Assembly: GCA_039820585.1 (NCBI GenBank)
Contig: JBCBPV010000017.1
Span: 1 to 54,745 of the forward strand
DNA from: JBCBGF01 sp039820585
Lineage (GTDB): Bacteria; Pseudomonadota; Alphaproteobacteria; Rhodobacterales; Rhodobacteraceae
DNA length: 54,745 nt
Direction: 5' to 3'
The notes beneath the pieces were generated by a model, which was given only the letters and a program-made list of their open reading frames with translations, was not told the origin of the DNA and did not search any database. The position numbers were made by a program, and so were the translations under genes. Shown one piece after another: positions 34,515 to 43,030 of this stretch (positions are counted from its first letter, which is position 1; every line of letters starts with the position of its first letter).

Positions 34515-36086
34515 TCACACCATTTGCGGTGGAACGCCGGGCAAGGGGCGGCCGAACGCCCGGGCCGGCACGGGATCGTAGGGCACAAGGAACCCGTCGC
34601 GTTTGTCCGGTGCCTTTTCGGCATTCCGGGCCGCCAGTTTGCGCCAAGCCCCGGGCGCCGTGGCAAGATCGTAATATGTGTCCGCCGCATCCGCGAATAG
34701 CCAGTGCCGGAACACCCGGCGGCGCAGCGCGTGAACCTGCTTGGTCTGGCGCAGGGCCACGCCTGCCTCGGTATCCCAATAAAGGCTGCGTCCGTTGAGG
34801 TTGGCCGACGACACGAGGGCCTGCGCATCGTCGAAGATCGACACCTTCGCATGCACATAGATGATCGGCGCCCCGCACAGCGTATCACGGCCCGTGCCCG
34901 TCATCCGTTCGGGCCGTACCGGTGAACAGAACGCCACCCGATCGCCAAAGGCCTCTTGCACGCTATCCACGCATTTCACCTGAAGGTATTCGCCGAACCG
35001 CGCATCCGAAGATGTCGATCCCTCGAACGCCACATCCTCTGGCGCGCCGGGCAGCACCATGATCAGGCCCAGATCCTTGTTGCGCGCCCCCGCTTCGGCC
35101 AACGCATCGGCCAGGCGGCGGTCGCGGAAGAATTGGGTTTCGAGATAGATAAGCTGTTGCGCGGACCCGACCATTCGGTGATGCGCTTCGGCCAACTCGC
35201 TCACTTGCGGCCGGGGCCCGAGATGGGGCGCCTCGAAGTCCCGCCGCCGCGACAGGGTGCGCAAAAGGCGACCGTTGGGCTTCGGGGGCGCCTGTCCATC
35301 GACGTTGAGAAGAAAAGCTTCCAGAAACGCCTGCGCGTCATCCGCCACGGTCCCGCGGCACATCAACTGCACGTCGTGCCACGTCTCATCCCGCCGCCGA
35401 TGGTGGCCCTTGTCGTCATAGCGCCGTTCATCCAGATCAAGCCCACCCACGCATAACAGCGACCGGTCGAACACCGCGATTTTCTGATGATGCGTCCCGG
35501 GGATCAGGGGCGGCGCGGGCCAGCGGCGCGGGCGCAGGGTGCCGCCCGGCTTTTCGGTCAGCCAGGTCCGCAGGCCCGGGCTGCACTCCAGCCGCTTGGC
35601 CCGCACCTGTGCGCTTTGACTGTTGAGATCACGTGCATGCCGCGACAGCTCTTTCATCATCCGGGGCCACAGCGCGACGCGCGGCAACAGGCCCACACGC
35701 GCCGCGTGAACGGCATTGGTCACCTCCAGCTTTGCAGAGGGTCCGACCACCTCGCCCGCCGCAACGAAGGCACGGCGCGATTTCCAGGACGCGCAATGCA
35801 GCTTGGGGGCAAGGATCGGATCGAAGTCGGACAGAACCATGTGCAGCGCGACGCCGCGTTTCAGAACCTCGACGATCAGGTCAAACCACGTCTCGCCCAC
35901 CGCCTGCCCCTCGGCGCTGCGCAGCTTCGTCGACAGATCGAACACCCGGTAGCTCGCCCAGATCTCGCGCTTGGCGGCCAGGAAGGCACGTTCCATTTCG
36001 GGATAGACCTCTTCCGCCGTGATCAGCACCTGCAGATCATACAGCTCCGGATCGGCATCCGGGTCGTCCTGAACGTGCATAAGCAT
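34515..36086 (-). CDS. phospholipase D-like protein (two HKD motifs)
   Basis: 523 residues of the PLD/cardiolipin-synthase superfamily. The first catalytic motif reads THHQKIAVFD (His-x-Lys, Asp) near residue 220, and the second HAKVSIFDDAQALVSSANLN near residue 425. No signal peptide or transmembrane helix is seen, so it is probably a cytosolic or membrane-associated phosphatidyltransferase or phospholipase. The N-terminus is variable, and the ATG before MLMHVQ was chosen because longer frames cross the promoter. GAGGAA lies ten bases upstream. EcfG-type promoter just upstream, inside the end of the kinase gene. Confidence 0.87.
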   Translation of the reverse strand: MLMHVQDDPDADPELYDLQVLITAEEVYPEMERAFLAAKREIWASYRVFDLSTKLRSAEGQAVGETWFDLIVEVLKRGVALHMVLSDFDPILAPKLHCASWKSRRAFVAAGEVVGPSAKLEVTNAVHAARVGLLPRVALWPRMMKELSRHARDLNSQSAQVRAKRLECSPGLRTWLTEKPGGTLRPRRWPAPPLIPGTHHQKIAVFDRSLLCVGGLDLDERRYDDKGHHRRRDETWHDVQLMCRGTVADDAQAFLEAFLLNVDGQAPPKPNGRLLRTLSRRRDFEAPHLGPRPQVSELAEAHHRMVGSAQQLIYLETQFFRDRRLADALAEAGARNKDLGLIMVLPGAPEDVAFEGSTSSDARFGEYLQVKCVDSVQEAFGDRVAFCSPVRPERMTGTGRDTLCGAPIIYVHAKVSIFDDAQALVSSANLNGRSLYWDTEAGVALRQTKQVHALRRRVFRHWLFADAADTYYDLATAPGAWRKLAARNAEKAPDKRDGFLVPYDPVPARAFGRPLPGVPPQMV

Positions 36087-36119
36087 GGCGGTCGATTCCT
36101 CGCGTGGGATTGCCACCCC

Positions 36120-36145
36120 AACGCGGCCGCCTACGCTTCGGTTCC
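36120..36145 (-). promoter_or_regulatory. EcfG-type promoter for the PLD gene
   Basis: Exact GGAAC, 17 bases, CGTT; overlaps the last codons of the histidine kinase and stands 33 bases before the PLD ATG. Confidence 0.82.
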
Positions 36146-37891
36146 AACCGTCGGCTGAACCTGCGCGACGCGCTGGAAGCGCACGCTCAACGCATATCGC
36201 CCCTGCCCTTCTTCGCGCTCGACCTGGGCGTCCAGCTGCGATGCGAAGGCGGTGATCAGCCGCGTCCCCAACCCTTCCTCGCCCGTTGCCGAAACCTCGG
36301 ACGCCACCGAGTTTTCGATCCCCAGCGTGATCCATTCCGCCCCATCGGCCACGGCGCGTTTCAGGGAAAGCGCCACAAAAACGGGGCTGTCCCCATCCGC
36401 CCCGGCATATTTCAACGCGTTGGTCAGCGCCTCGGTTGCCAGCATCGCTAGTGGACTGCTTTGATCCGGCGTCAGCGTGATTTCATCGAACTCAAGGCGC
36501 AGATCCACCTGCCGCAGGGGATCGGCGCTCATACCGATCATCTGACGCGCCAGATCCTCCAACAACTGATCGGCCCGCAATTGCGATAATGACGACGTCT
36601 CGTAGAGATCCTGGTGAAACTTCGCCAGACTTGCCAACCGACCCTGCACACGGCGCAGCGCATCCTCGGCCTCGTCCGTGCGGCTTTGGCGGATCTGCAT
36701 GTTGATGATCGACGACATCAGTTGAAGGTTGTTCTTCACCCGGTGATGCACCTCGCGCAGCAGAACCTCGCGCTCGTGTACCTTGTCCTCCAGATCGGCC
36801 TCGTCGCGCGTAATCTTGAAGGCCATCCGTTCAAACGAATCGCCGATCTCGCGCAGCTCGCGCGGGGCCGACCGCGTCAGACCGACCGACGCCAGACTGC
36901 GCCCATCCGCAAAACTGCGCATCCGCATCCGCAGGGTTCGCACCGGCAGGATCACAAGCCGCCGCAACGCCAGGATCGACACCACAAGACTGGCAAGCCA
37001 CATCAGCATAGGAAAGACGACCGAACTGGCCACGAACATGCCGCCCTGCCCGAATGGCCGGGCCGCTTCCCAGCTTCCAAGGGCATAGACCTTGCCGGGG
37101 ACGATGGGCACAACGGCGAAGTCGCGCTCTGTTCCATCGTTGCTGCGTCCCGCAAACAGTTGCTGCCCCCGGCCGACAAGGTCGGCAAGGTCGATCGTGG
37201 CGGGCAACACGGCGTCCACCCGGTCGCGCGGCATGTCGGCCGTCAGGATTGCGCCGGTGTCATTGAACGTCACCAACGTAACGGCTTCATCGACCCCGGC
37301 CCGGGCGCGCGCCTCGATCAGGGGGATTGATGGAAACGACAATGATACGAAACCAAGAAAGGTGCCGCGTTCATCGAGGACCGGCTGGCTCACGATGACC
37401 ACAGCTGTGTCTGTTGCCGCGCCGGACGGGTTAAAAGTCACGTCCCGTTCTTGCGCTGCAAACACGCGATCGTTTTCTGGATTGTCAGAAAAATCATATG
37501 CGACGCCATCGCTGTTGCACTCCGACTGCTGCGCCAAATCGACGAAACCTGCGAATGTCACCCGGTCATGGTCAAAAACGGTCCGCCGCATCGCAGCCAC
37601 GCAGTCTTCGGGGGCGTCGATCAGCGATGGAAGCGCATCTGCCAACCCGCGCGCCATGCCAAAGGCGTTCACGATCGCGCCGCCTTCCGGCGAAGCCGCG
37701 CGAAAGGTCTGGGCACTCAGGCTTTCGCGATACGTGTCGCGCGCCGTCTCTATCGCCTGCAGCGACTGAAACACCGCGATCAGCCCAAGCGGCAGCAACG
37801 CCAGGGTCAACATCGCCGCAATCCGCATCGTCAGCGACATTCGTTCAGAGGTATGCGTCGGATCTGCCTGCTGGTCTTGCGTTTTGCTCAC
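36131..37891 (-). CDS. HisKA_2 sensor histidine kinase, likely PhyR-directed (PhyK-like)
   Basis: 586 residues starting at GTG, whose GTGA overlaps the ecfG stop (GAGGA seven bases upstream). Layout: TM1 (about 22-44), a periplasmic sensor of about 240 residues, TM2 (about 290-310), HAMP (RRLVILPVRTLRMRMRSFAD), then a HisKA_2 dimerisation domain with the phospho-His in EVHHRVKNNLQLMSS near 383, and a HATPase with EALTNALKYA. HisKA_2/HWE kinases of this type phosphorylate PhyR in other alphaproteobacteria. Being third in the nepR-like-ecfG operon strongly suggests this role, although the phyR gene itself is 9 kb away. Confidence 0.92.
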   Translation of the reverse strand: MSKTQDQQADPTHTSERMSLTMRIAAMLTLALLPLGLIAVFQSLQAIETARDTYRESLSAQTFRAASPEGGAIVNAFGMARGLADALPSLIDAPEDCVAAMRRTVFDHDRVTFAGFVDLAQQSECNSDGVAYDFSDNPENDRVFAAQERDVTFNPSGAATDTAVVIVSQPVLDERGTFLGFVSLSFPSIPLIEARARAGVDEAVTLVTFNDTGAILTADMPRDRVDAVLPATIDLADLVGRGQQLFAGRSNDGTERDFAVVPIVPGKVYALGSWEAARPFGQGGMFVASSVVFPMLMWLASLVVSILALRRLVILPVRTLRMRMRSFADGRSLASVGLTRSAPRELREIGDSFERMAFKITRDEADLEDKVHEREVLLREVHHRVKNNLQLMSSIINMQIRQSRTDEAEDALRRVQGRLASLAKFHQDLYETSSLSQLRADQLLEDLARQMIGMSADPLRQVDLRLEFDEITLTPDQSSPLAMLATEALTNALKYAGADGDSPVFVALSLKRAVADGAEWITLGIENSVASEVSATGEEGLGTRLITAFASQLDAQVEREEGQGRYALSVRFQRVAQVQPTVGTEA

Positions 37892-38445
37892 CAAATCCTC
37901 GTCTGGCCGTTGACGACCGCCGCGGTCACTTTGTCGGTTGCGACAACACTAGGTTCCGCATCCAGGTCCATCAACCGCGCCAGCCGAATACGTGCACGGT
38001 TGGCCCGGCTTTTCACCGTGCCGACAGCCACCCCGCAGGTCCGCGCCGCCTCTTCATAGCTGAAGCCCTGTGCGCCGACGAGGATCAGAACCTCGCGCTG
38101 TTCGTCGGACAGTTGCGCGAACGCCGACTTGAAATCGGTGAGTGCAAGGTGCCCGTCATGCGCCGGTTTCTCGGCCAGGCCCCGGGTCGCCTCGCCATCG
38201 GTATCCGGCGTTTCCCGCCGCGCCTTGCGCCGCTCTGAATAAAACGTGTTGCGAAGGATCGTGAACAACCACGCCCGCATGTTCGAACCCGCCTCGAACC
38301 GCCCGATATGCCGCCATGCCTTTTCAACCGTGTCCTGTACCAGATCGTCGGCCCGCGCGGTGTTGCGCGCCAGCGAAATCGCAAAGGCCCGAAGCGCCGG
38401 AAGATGGTCGAGCAACTCGTCGCGGGGATCCGGCGGGCGGGCCAT
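37888..38445 (-). CDS. ecfG: EcfG-type (ECF15) sigma factor of the general stress response
   Basis: 185 residues. Sigma region 2 spans about 10-75 (ADDLVQDTVEKAWRHIGRF, then NMRAWLFTILRNTFYSERRK), characteristic of ECF15/EcfG. Region 4 spans about 105-160 with LSDEQREVLILVGAQGFSYE and GTVKSRANRARIRL. A C-terminal tail of about 25 residues follows. EcfG drives general stress genes when PhyR~P sequesters NepR. It begins immediately after the NepR-like stop, so coupling is probable. Its own operon has an exact EcfG-type promoter, giving positive autoregulation. Confidence 0.95.
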   Translation of the reverse strand: MARPPDPRDELLDHLPALRAFAISLARNTARADDLVQDTVEKAWRHIGRFEAGSNMRAWLFTILRNTFYSERRKARRETPDTDGEATRGLAEKPAHDGHLALTDFKSAFAQLSDEQREVLILVGAQGFSYEEAARTCGVAVGTVKSRANRARIRLARLMDLDAEPSVVATDKVTAAVVNGQTRIW

Positions 38446-38604
38446 TCATGTCCGCTCCGGCCTGTCGCGCAGCTGATCGAGCAGGCGCTGGAACGCGTCG
38501 CCCTGCGGGTCCCGCCGCGGCACATCGCCAAAGGCACGCCGCAGCGTGGTGGCCACTTGCGCCATCCGCCAGCCCGGCATCGGCTTGTCATCACGGTCCG
38601 CCAC
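38446..38604 (-). CDS. NepR-like small protein (putative second anti-sigma factor)
   Basis: 52 residues, GTG start, AGGAGG eight bases upstream, stop immediately before the ecfG ATG. The helix TTLRRAFGDVPRRDP and the F(Q)RLLDQL stretch follow the spacing of NepR (LRxxY/F...DRFxxLLxxL), but conservation is lower than in the canonical copy near 47 kb. The DRF core is replaced by DAF, and no EP(I/L)PDRF is present. It is therefore an anti-sigma paralogue or a decayed NepR, not a confirmed one. Position upstream of ecfG is where nepR sits in most alphaproteobacteria. Confidence 0.65.
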   Translation of the reverse strand: MADRDDKPMPGWRMAQVATTLRRAFGDVPRRDPQGDAFQRLLDQLRDRPERT

Positions 38605-38632
38605 GGAAGCGACCTCCTGAAAATTGCACTGG

Positions 38633-38658
38633 GGAACGAAACGCGCGGAAATGGCGTT
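38633..38658 (+). promoter_or_regulatory. EcfG-type promoter for MATE gene
   Basis: Exact GGAAC, 17 bases, CGTT; 86 bases before the MATE ATG. It physically interleaves with the motif on the opposite strand that serves the ecfG operon. Confidence 0.78.
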
Positions 38659-38665
38659 GGGTTCC
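38640..38665 (-). promoter_or_regulatory. EcfG-type promoter for nepR-like-ecfG-kinase operon
   Basis: Exact GGAAC, 17 bases, CGTT; 35 bases before the GTG of the NepR-like gene. It overlaps the MATE promoter by 19 bases, so the two polymerases compete for the same DNA. Confidence 0.85.
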
Positions 38666-38744
38666 AGCTGCAGGCAGCGCGCAGCACCAAAGACCAGGAA
38701 AGCAGACCGACCATGATCCTCAGAACGGCCCGCCCCGTCCCCGC

Positions 38745-40163
38745 ATGAGCCACGCCAAATCCGATCTCAACGATGGCCCCGTCGCGCGCCAGCTTGCACG
38801 GCTGAGCGCACCGATGTCCGTGGGCATTCTCAGCGTGCTGGCCGTGGGGCTGGCCGATGCGTTCTTTCTGGCGCGCGCCGGTACCTCGGAACTGACGGCG
38901 GTGGGCTTTGTCTATCCCGTCATCGTCGCGGTCAGCGCCTTTTCCGTGGGCCTGTCGGCAGGGGCCAACACCGCGCTGTCCCAGGCCCGCGGCCGCACCG
39001 AAACCGACCGCAAGGTCGCCTGCCTGGCGCTGCACGCCTGCATCCTGGGCACCGGGATCGGGCTGGGGATCGCCCTGGCGCTTTGGGCGCTGGCGCCGTG
39101 GCTGTTCTCGCTCCTTGGGGCCAGGGGCGTCGTGCTCGACAACATTCTGGCCTACCTGCCCTATTGGATCGCCAGCTTTCCGATCCTGGTGCTGACCATG
39201 ATCCTGAACGCGGCGTTTCGCGCGGCGGGCGACGGGGTGACTGCGGCCATCATCATGGTGATCACCGCGGTGTTGAACATCGCCCTGACGCCCGCTTTGA
39301 TCTTCGGATACGGCCCGCTGCCCGAAATGGGCATGGCGGGCGCCGGACTGGCAACGCTGATCGCGCGGGCCATGGCCGTGGCGCTGGTGATCTTCCTTGC
39401 ATTGCGGCGGGGCATGGTCTCGATCGGCACCCGGCCGTTCGAGGGCTTTACCCGATCGGTGCGCGAAATGCTTGGCGTGGCGCTGCCTGCCGCGGCCAGC
39501 CGGGCGATCAACCCCGCCGGAATGGCCATCGTCACCGCCGCCGTGGCCACCGTGGGCGATACCGCCGTCGCGGGCTTCGGCGCGGCCAGCCGCATCCAGG
39601 CCATCGCATTGGTGCCGTTCTTCGCGCTCGCCTCGGGCCTCGGCCCGGTCGTGGGACAGGCCTGGGGCGCCGGTGATGAAGACCGCGCCCGCGCCGCCAT
39701 GCGTGCAGCCACGCTGTTCACCCTGGCCTACGGCATTGCGCTGGCCACACTTCTGGTGGGTTTCGCCGATCCATTGGCCCGCCTGATGACAGCCGCCGAC
39801 GCCCCCGCCGAATACACCGCCGCCTACCTGCGCTTCGTCGGCTGGAGCCTTGCGGGATACGGTCTTGCCGTGGCCGCCAACGCCGCGATGACCGGGCGCT
39901 CGCGCGCCGCCTGGGCCATGGGGCTCAGCCTGTCACGGATCGGTCTGATCTACATTCCCTTCGCCTGGCTGGGCGTGCTGACCTTCGGCTACGAAGGCAT
40001 CCTTGCCGCCGCCGTCGCCACCAATATCGGCGCGTTCTGGGGCGCGCTCATCACCACCAGCGCCACCCGCATCGGCCCAACTGACACGGCGCTCGTCCGC
40101 ATCCCGGCCGCCCGTATCGCCGCGCTGGCCCCGGCCAAGGCGGCACAACGACAACAGGGGTGA
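38745..40163 (+). CDS. MATE-family multidrug/Na+ or H+ antiporter
   Basis: 472 residues with 12 helices in two homologous halves, including SAPMSVGILSVLAVGLADAFFLARAG, GANTALSQARG (typical MATE segment) and FRAAGDGVTAAIIMV. The ATG at MSHAKSD was chosen, as the 5' extension runs into the sigma promoter region. Cation-coupled export of toxic compounds is expected; the substrate is unknown. A short start-stop unit (11 codons from base 38713) overlaps this start, but no ribosome binding site supports its translation. Four-base overlap potential with the next gene. Confidence 0.9.
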   Translation: MSHAKSDLNDGPVARQLARLSAPMSVGILSVLAVGLADAFFLARAGTSELTAVGFVYPVIVAVSAFSVGLSAGANTALSQARGRTETDRKVACLALHACILGTGIGLGIALALWALAPWLFSLLGARGVVLDNILAYLPYWIASFPILVLTMILNAAFRAAGDGVTAAIIMVITAVLNIALTPALIFGYGPLPEMGMAGAGLATLIARAMAVALVIFLALRRGMVSIGTRPFEGFTRSVREMLGVALPAAASRAINPAGMAIVTAAVATVGDTAVAGFGAASRIQAIALVPFFALASGLGPVVGQAWGAGDEDRARAAMRAATLFTLAYGIALATLLVGFADPLARLMTAADAPAEYTAAYLRFVGWSLAGYGLAVAANAAMTGRSRAAWAMGLSLSRIGLIYIPFAWLGVLTFGYEGILAAAVATNIGAFWGALITTSATRIGPTDTALVRIPAARIAALAPAKAAQRQQG

Positions 40164-40168
40164 CACCA

Positions 40169-40768
40169 ATGTCAGAGACCGCGCAAGAGCAACAGCAACA
40201 GCATGACCACGACAATGACTGGATCAGCCGCCTGTCGCGCCATCGCACCGGTCTGGCCGCCCTGTCCTTTGCCGAAAGCACCGTGGTGCCCGTGCCGCTG
40301 GAGACCGTGGTCGCACCGCTCATGGTGGGGCACCCGGCCCGCGCGTTCACCATCGCCGTGGCGATCTGGATCGGGTGCCTGATCGGTGCGGCGCTGTTTT
40401 TCGCCGTGGGATTTTGGGCCGTCGATCCCATCGTGCGCCCTGCCCTGCAAGCGCTGGGTCTGGCCGAACAGTTCGAAACCATCACCGCCGACCTCGGCGC
40501 GGATGGTCTGTTCTGGAGCGTGTTTCTGGTGTCCTTCTCACCGGCGCCGATGCAGCTTGCGACCCTCGGCGCGGGCGCGGCGCAGGGCAGTTTCCTGTCC
40601 TTCATTGCCGCCATCGCCCTGTCGCGCGGGCTGCGCTACTTCGGTCTGGCGATCCTGGCGCAGTTCGTGGGCGAACGCATCGCACATCTCGATATTCCCA
40701 AGCGCTACCTGATCCCCGGCATGATGGTCCTCCTCGCCGCCGTGTGGGGCGTGATGCAGCTGTTCTAG
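40169..40768 (+). CDS. YqaA-like SNARE-associated (VTT/DedA-related) membrane protein
   Basis: 199 residues. A polar N-terminal tail with a Gln/His/Asp run (QEQQQQHDHDND) precedes SFAESTVVPVPLETVVAPLM, the family's re-entrant loop, then four or five helices. YqaA/VTT proteins are thought to act on membrane lipid distribution or cation tolerance; this is family knowledge, not proven here. ATG nine bases into a frame that also has a GTG overlapping the MATE stop; both starts are possible. It forms an operon with the MATE gene. Confidence 0.83.
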   Translation: MSETAQEQQQQHDHDNDWISRLSRHRTGLAALSFAESTVVPVPLETVVAPLMVGHPARAFTIAVAIWIGCLIGAALFFAVGFWAVDPIVRPALQALGLAEQFETITADLGADGLFWSVFLVSFSPAPMQLATLGAGAAQGSFLSFIAAIALSRGLRYFGLAILAQFVGERIAHLDIPKRYLIPGMMVLLAAVWGVMQLF

Positions 40769-40820
40769 GGCGTTCCAGCGTCACTGGGCAAAACAGACAC
40801 CGGCTTTTGCGGCCCAAACC

Positions 40821-41576
40821 CTAAGCCTGTCCGACCCAAGCCTCCAGCGCCGCCAGCACGCCCGCGGGATCGGCCACCCGATGCGTCGCGACCGTGTCGC
40901 CCTCGCCCACCTTGACGGCAATGCCGCCGGTCTTCTGAACCCAGTCCATCGCGGGCTCGTCGGTCAGGTCATCGCCGAAATAGATCGGACACCGCCCCAC
41001 AAACGGGGCCTCACCCATCCACTCCGCCACCACCCGATCCTTGCCAACGTCGCGTGGCCGCAGCTCGAACGCCATCTTGGCGGGGTGACATTCAAACCCC
41101 GAATGCGCCGCCGCAATCGCCTGGGCGGCACGCTCCAGCGCGTCCTGCAATTCCGGCGCGCGGCGATAGTGGACGACCGCACCAAGCGGCTTTGTCTCGG
41201 TCACGACCGCATCGCCGAAAGACGCCAGCGCTGTCACCGCACGCTGCACCTCCGTCACCGCCCCTGTTCCGGTCAGCGGATGCGGCTGATCCGACTGGCC
41301 GGGGCGCGCGCGCTCGCCGCCATGACACCCTGCAAGCCAGCCGGTGACGCCGGGCAGGTAAGACCGGATATCCGCCACCGCCCGCCCCGTCACGATCGCC
41401 GTGGCACCGCCGGTCGCCCGGCCCAGCCGCGCCAGCAGATCGGGCAGACCACCGGGCACGTCGATCGCGTCTGGCGTGGGGGCCAGATCGACAAGCACGC
41501 CGTCGAAATCCAGGAACACCGCCGCCCGGGACGGCGCCGGGGCGTGGGCAAGCGGGTGCTGGGCGAACTGGTCCAT
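40821..41576 (-). CDS. otsB: trehalose-6-phosphate phosphatase (HAD)
   Basis: 251 residues. HAD motif I is FLDFDGVLVDLAP (nucleophile and acid/base Asp), motif II is in ATAIVTGRAVADI (Thr), and motif IV is in YFGDDLTDEPAM. Lys in GKDRVVAEWM provides motif III. It removes phosphate from trehalose-6-phosphate, completing the pathway begun by OtsA about 31 kb away. It has its own EcfG-type promoter, so the two steps can be co-regulated without being linked. It is convergent with the YqaA-like gene. Confidence 0.94.
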   Translation of the reverse strand: MDQFAQHPLAHAPAPSRAAVFLDFDGVLVDLAPTPDAIDVPGGLPDLLARLGRATGGATAIVTGRAVADIRSYLPGVTGWLAGCHGGERARPGQSDQPHPLTGTGAVTEVQRAVTALASFGDAVVTETKPLGAVVHYRRAPELQDALERAAQAIAAAHSGFECHPAKMAFELRPRDVGKDRVVAEWMGEAPFVGRCPIYFGDDLTDEPAMDWVQKTGGIAVKVGEGDTVATHRVADPAGVLAALEAWVGQA

Positions 41577-41606
41577 GGTGAAAGATCCTATTCAAAACTA
41601 CGGGCC

Positions 41607-41632
41607 AACGACAGCGCCGCCACCCCGGTTCC
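41607..41632 (-). promoter_or_regulatory. EcfG-type promoter for otsB
   Basis: Exact GGAAC, 17 bases, CGTT; 30 bases before the otsB ATG. Confidence 0.85.
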
Positions 41633-41654
41633 CAACATTTTTTGCCTGCTAGAC

Positions 41655-41680
41655 GCAACCGGATGCGGGGTGGATGCGTT
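41655..41680 (+). promoter_or_regulatory. possible EcfG promoter (one mismatch) for the DUF3140-amidoligase cluster
   Basis: GCAAC, 17 bases, CGTT; 55 bases before the DUF3140 ATG and divergent from the otsB promoter. It shares the GCAAC variant with the motif near base 19904. Confidence 0.35.
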
Positions 41681-41735
41681 GACAGGGAAGGCCAGTTACA
41701 GCCTGCAAAACCGACACGCCCGAAGGATACGACCC

Positions 41736-42095
41736 ATGAGCTCTTCCAAATCCCGCGATCAGATCTGGGACGAATGGCGCGATCTCGTGAACATGAGCCC
41801 GCCAGAGCTGGAAAACTGGCTTGATACCGATGACAGCAAATCGGTCGGAGATACCGGCGACAGCACATCGACCGGGCGGAAATCCGGTGCCAGGATCGTC
41901 GAGATCAAACGCACCCGGAAAGACGACCTGAGCGACGATCAATGGGATCACATGGCAACCGTCGTGGGCTACATCAAGCGCCATTGCACCCAGGGCGGCC
42001 CCGACACCGATGTCGAACACAGCAAATGGCGCTTTTCGCTGATGAATTGGGGCCATGACCCGCTGAAAGACGATGGATGCCGAAAGGCGAGCTGA
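41736..42095 (+). CDS. DUF3140-like protein
   Basis: 119 residues. IWDEWRDLVNMSPPELENWL near the start and WRFSLMNWGHDPLK at the end match the DUF3140 pattern. DLSDDQWDHMATVVGYIKRHC in the middle is also typical. No signal or membrane helix. The function is unknown. AAGGA precedes the ATG. The next gene starts three bases after its stop. Confidence 0.82.
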   Translation: MSSSKSRDQIWDEWRDLVNMSPPELENWLDTDDSKSVGDTGDSTSTGRKSGARIVEIKRTRKDDLSDDQWDHMATVVGYIKRHCTQGGPDTDVEHSKWRFSLMNWGHDPLKDDGCRKAS

Positions 42096-42097
42096 CC

Positions 42098-43030
42098 GTG
42101 ACACATCATGCCAGTCCACAGCCCATGGTGTTCCTGCCCGGCCTGTTCGAGCCCGCGTGCATCTGGTCCCCCATGCGGCGGCGACTGGGGCGCCGGGCGG
42201 AGAATACGCTGTCGCTGCAGCTTCCCGGCCACACCCCCGGCGACACCGAAGCAGACGTGGCGGCCGCATTGCAGTCGGGCGCGTGGTTCGATGACATGGC
42301 GGCCAGGCTGCGCCGCGCCTTCGGGTCGCGCCCGGCGGTGATTGTCGGGCATTCCACCGGCGGCATGATCGGTCTGGCGCTGGCGCGCCGCCACCCCGAT
42401 GTCGTCCACAGCATCGTTCTTGTCGGCGGTCTGACCAGCGGCCACCGCGACCGAAAGCTGGATCTGCGCGCCGCGCTGGTGTCGAACCCTCTGGTGGGCC
42501 GATCAGCGTTTCTGGCGCTTTGGCGCTCATGGCTATCAACCCCGACACTGTTTCGCCTGGGCGTTCTGTCTGCTGCTGCAGGGCGCGCCGACCTGCCAAA
42601 CGCCGGCGCCTGGCGCAATCACCTGTTGGCGTGCGACCCAATGGCGATCCTGGCCTGCACGCACTGGGTGCTGCGCGCCGATCTCAAGACCGCACTGGCC
42701 CATATCGACAAACCCATACTGGCCTTCATCGGCCGCTCCGACCCGATTGTGCCCGCGGCCCACCAACTGCGCGTTCTGCGCGCGACCCCCAATGCGCAGG
42801 GCCACCTGATGGCGGGTGGTCATCTGCTCTTCATCGAAAACCCCGAGCATCTTGAACGCGGGCTGCGCGCCTGGCTGGCCCAGGCAGAGCCGCCGCCAAC
42901 CCACAAACAGGAGACTGCAGACACATGCCCCAGGTCGTCGAAGACACCCGGTTTCAACCCCTCCCCCGTCCGGAAACACCCCAGGGAGATCCCCGCAAGG
43001 TCGGCGTCGAAATTGAGTTCGGTGGCCTGA
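42098..43030 (+). CDS. alpha/beta-hydrolase fold protein
   Basis: 310 residues. The nucleophile elbow is VGHSTGGM (Ser), and the core begins PMVFLPGLFEPACIW. A candidate acid Asp is in IGRSDPIVP and a late His in MAGGHLLFIENPEHL. The GTG start was chosen because AAAGGCGAG lies ahead of it; an ATG seven codons earlier has no site. The last about 35 residues (Arg/Pro/Ser rich) overlap the amidoligase gene by 106 bases in another frame, longer than usual, so the true product may end earlier or the tail may be a translation extension. The substrate is unknown. Confidence 0.8.
   Translation: MTHHASPQPMVFLPGLFEPACIWSPMRRRLGRRAENTLSLQLPGHTPGDTEADVAAALQSGAWFDDMAARLRRAFGSRPAVIVGHSTGGMIGLALARRHPDVVHSIVLVGGLTSGHRDRKLDLRAALVSNPLVGRSAFLALWRSWLSTPTLFRLGVLSAAAGRADLPNAGAWRNHLLACDPMAILACTHWVLRADLKTALAHIDKPILAFIGRSDPIVPAAHQLRVLRATPNAQGHLMAGGHLLFIENPEHLERGLRAWLAQAEPPPTHKQETADTCPRSSKTPGFNPSPVRKHPREIPARSASKLSSVA

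Noticed and set aside
38713..38748. 11-codon start-stop unit overlapping the MATE start, possible leader peptide
   Set aside because: No ribosome binding site and no evident regulatory codons; can occur by chance.
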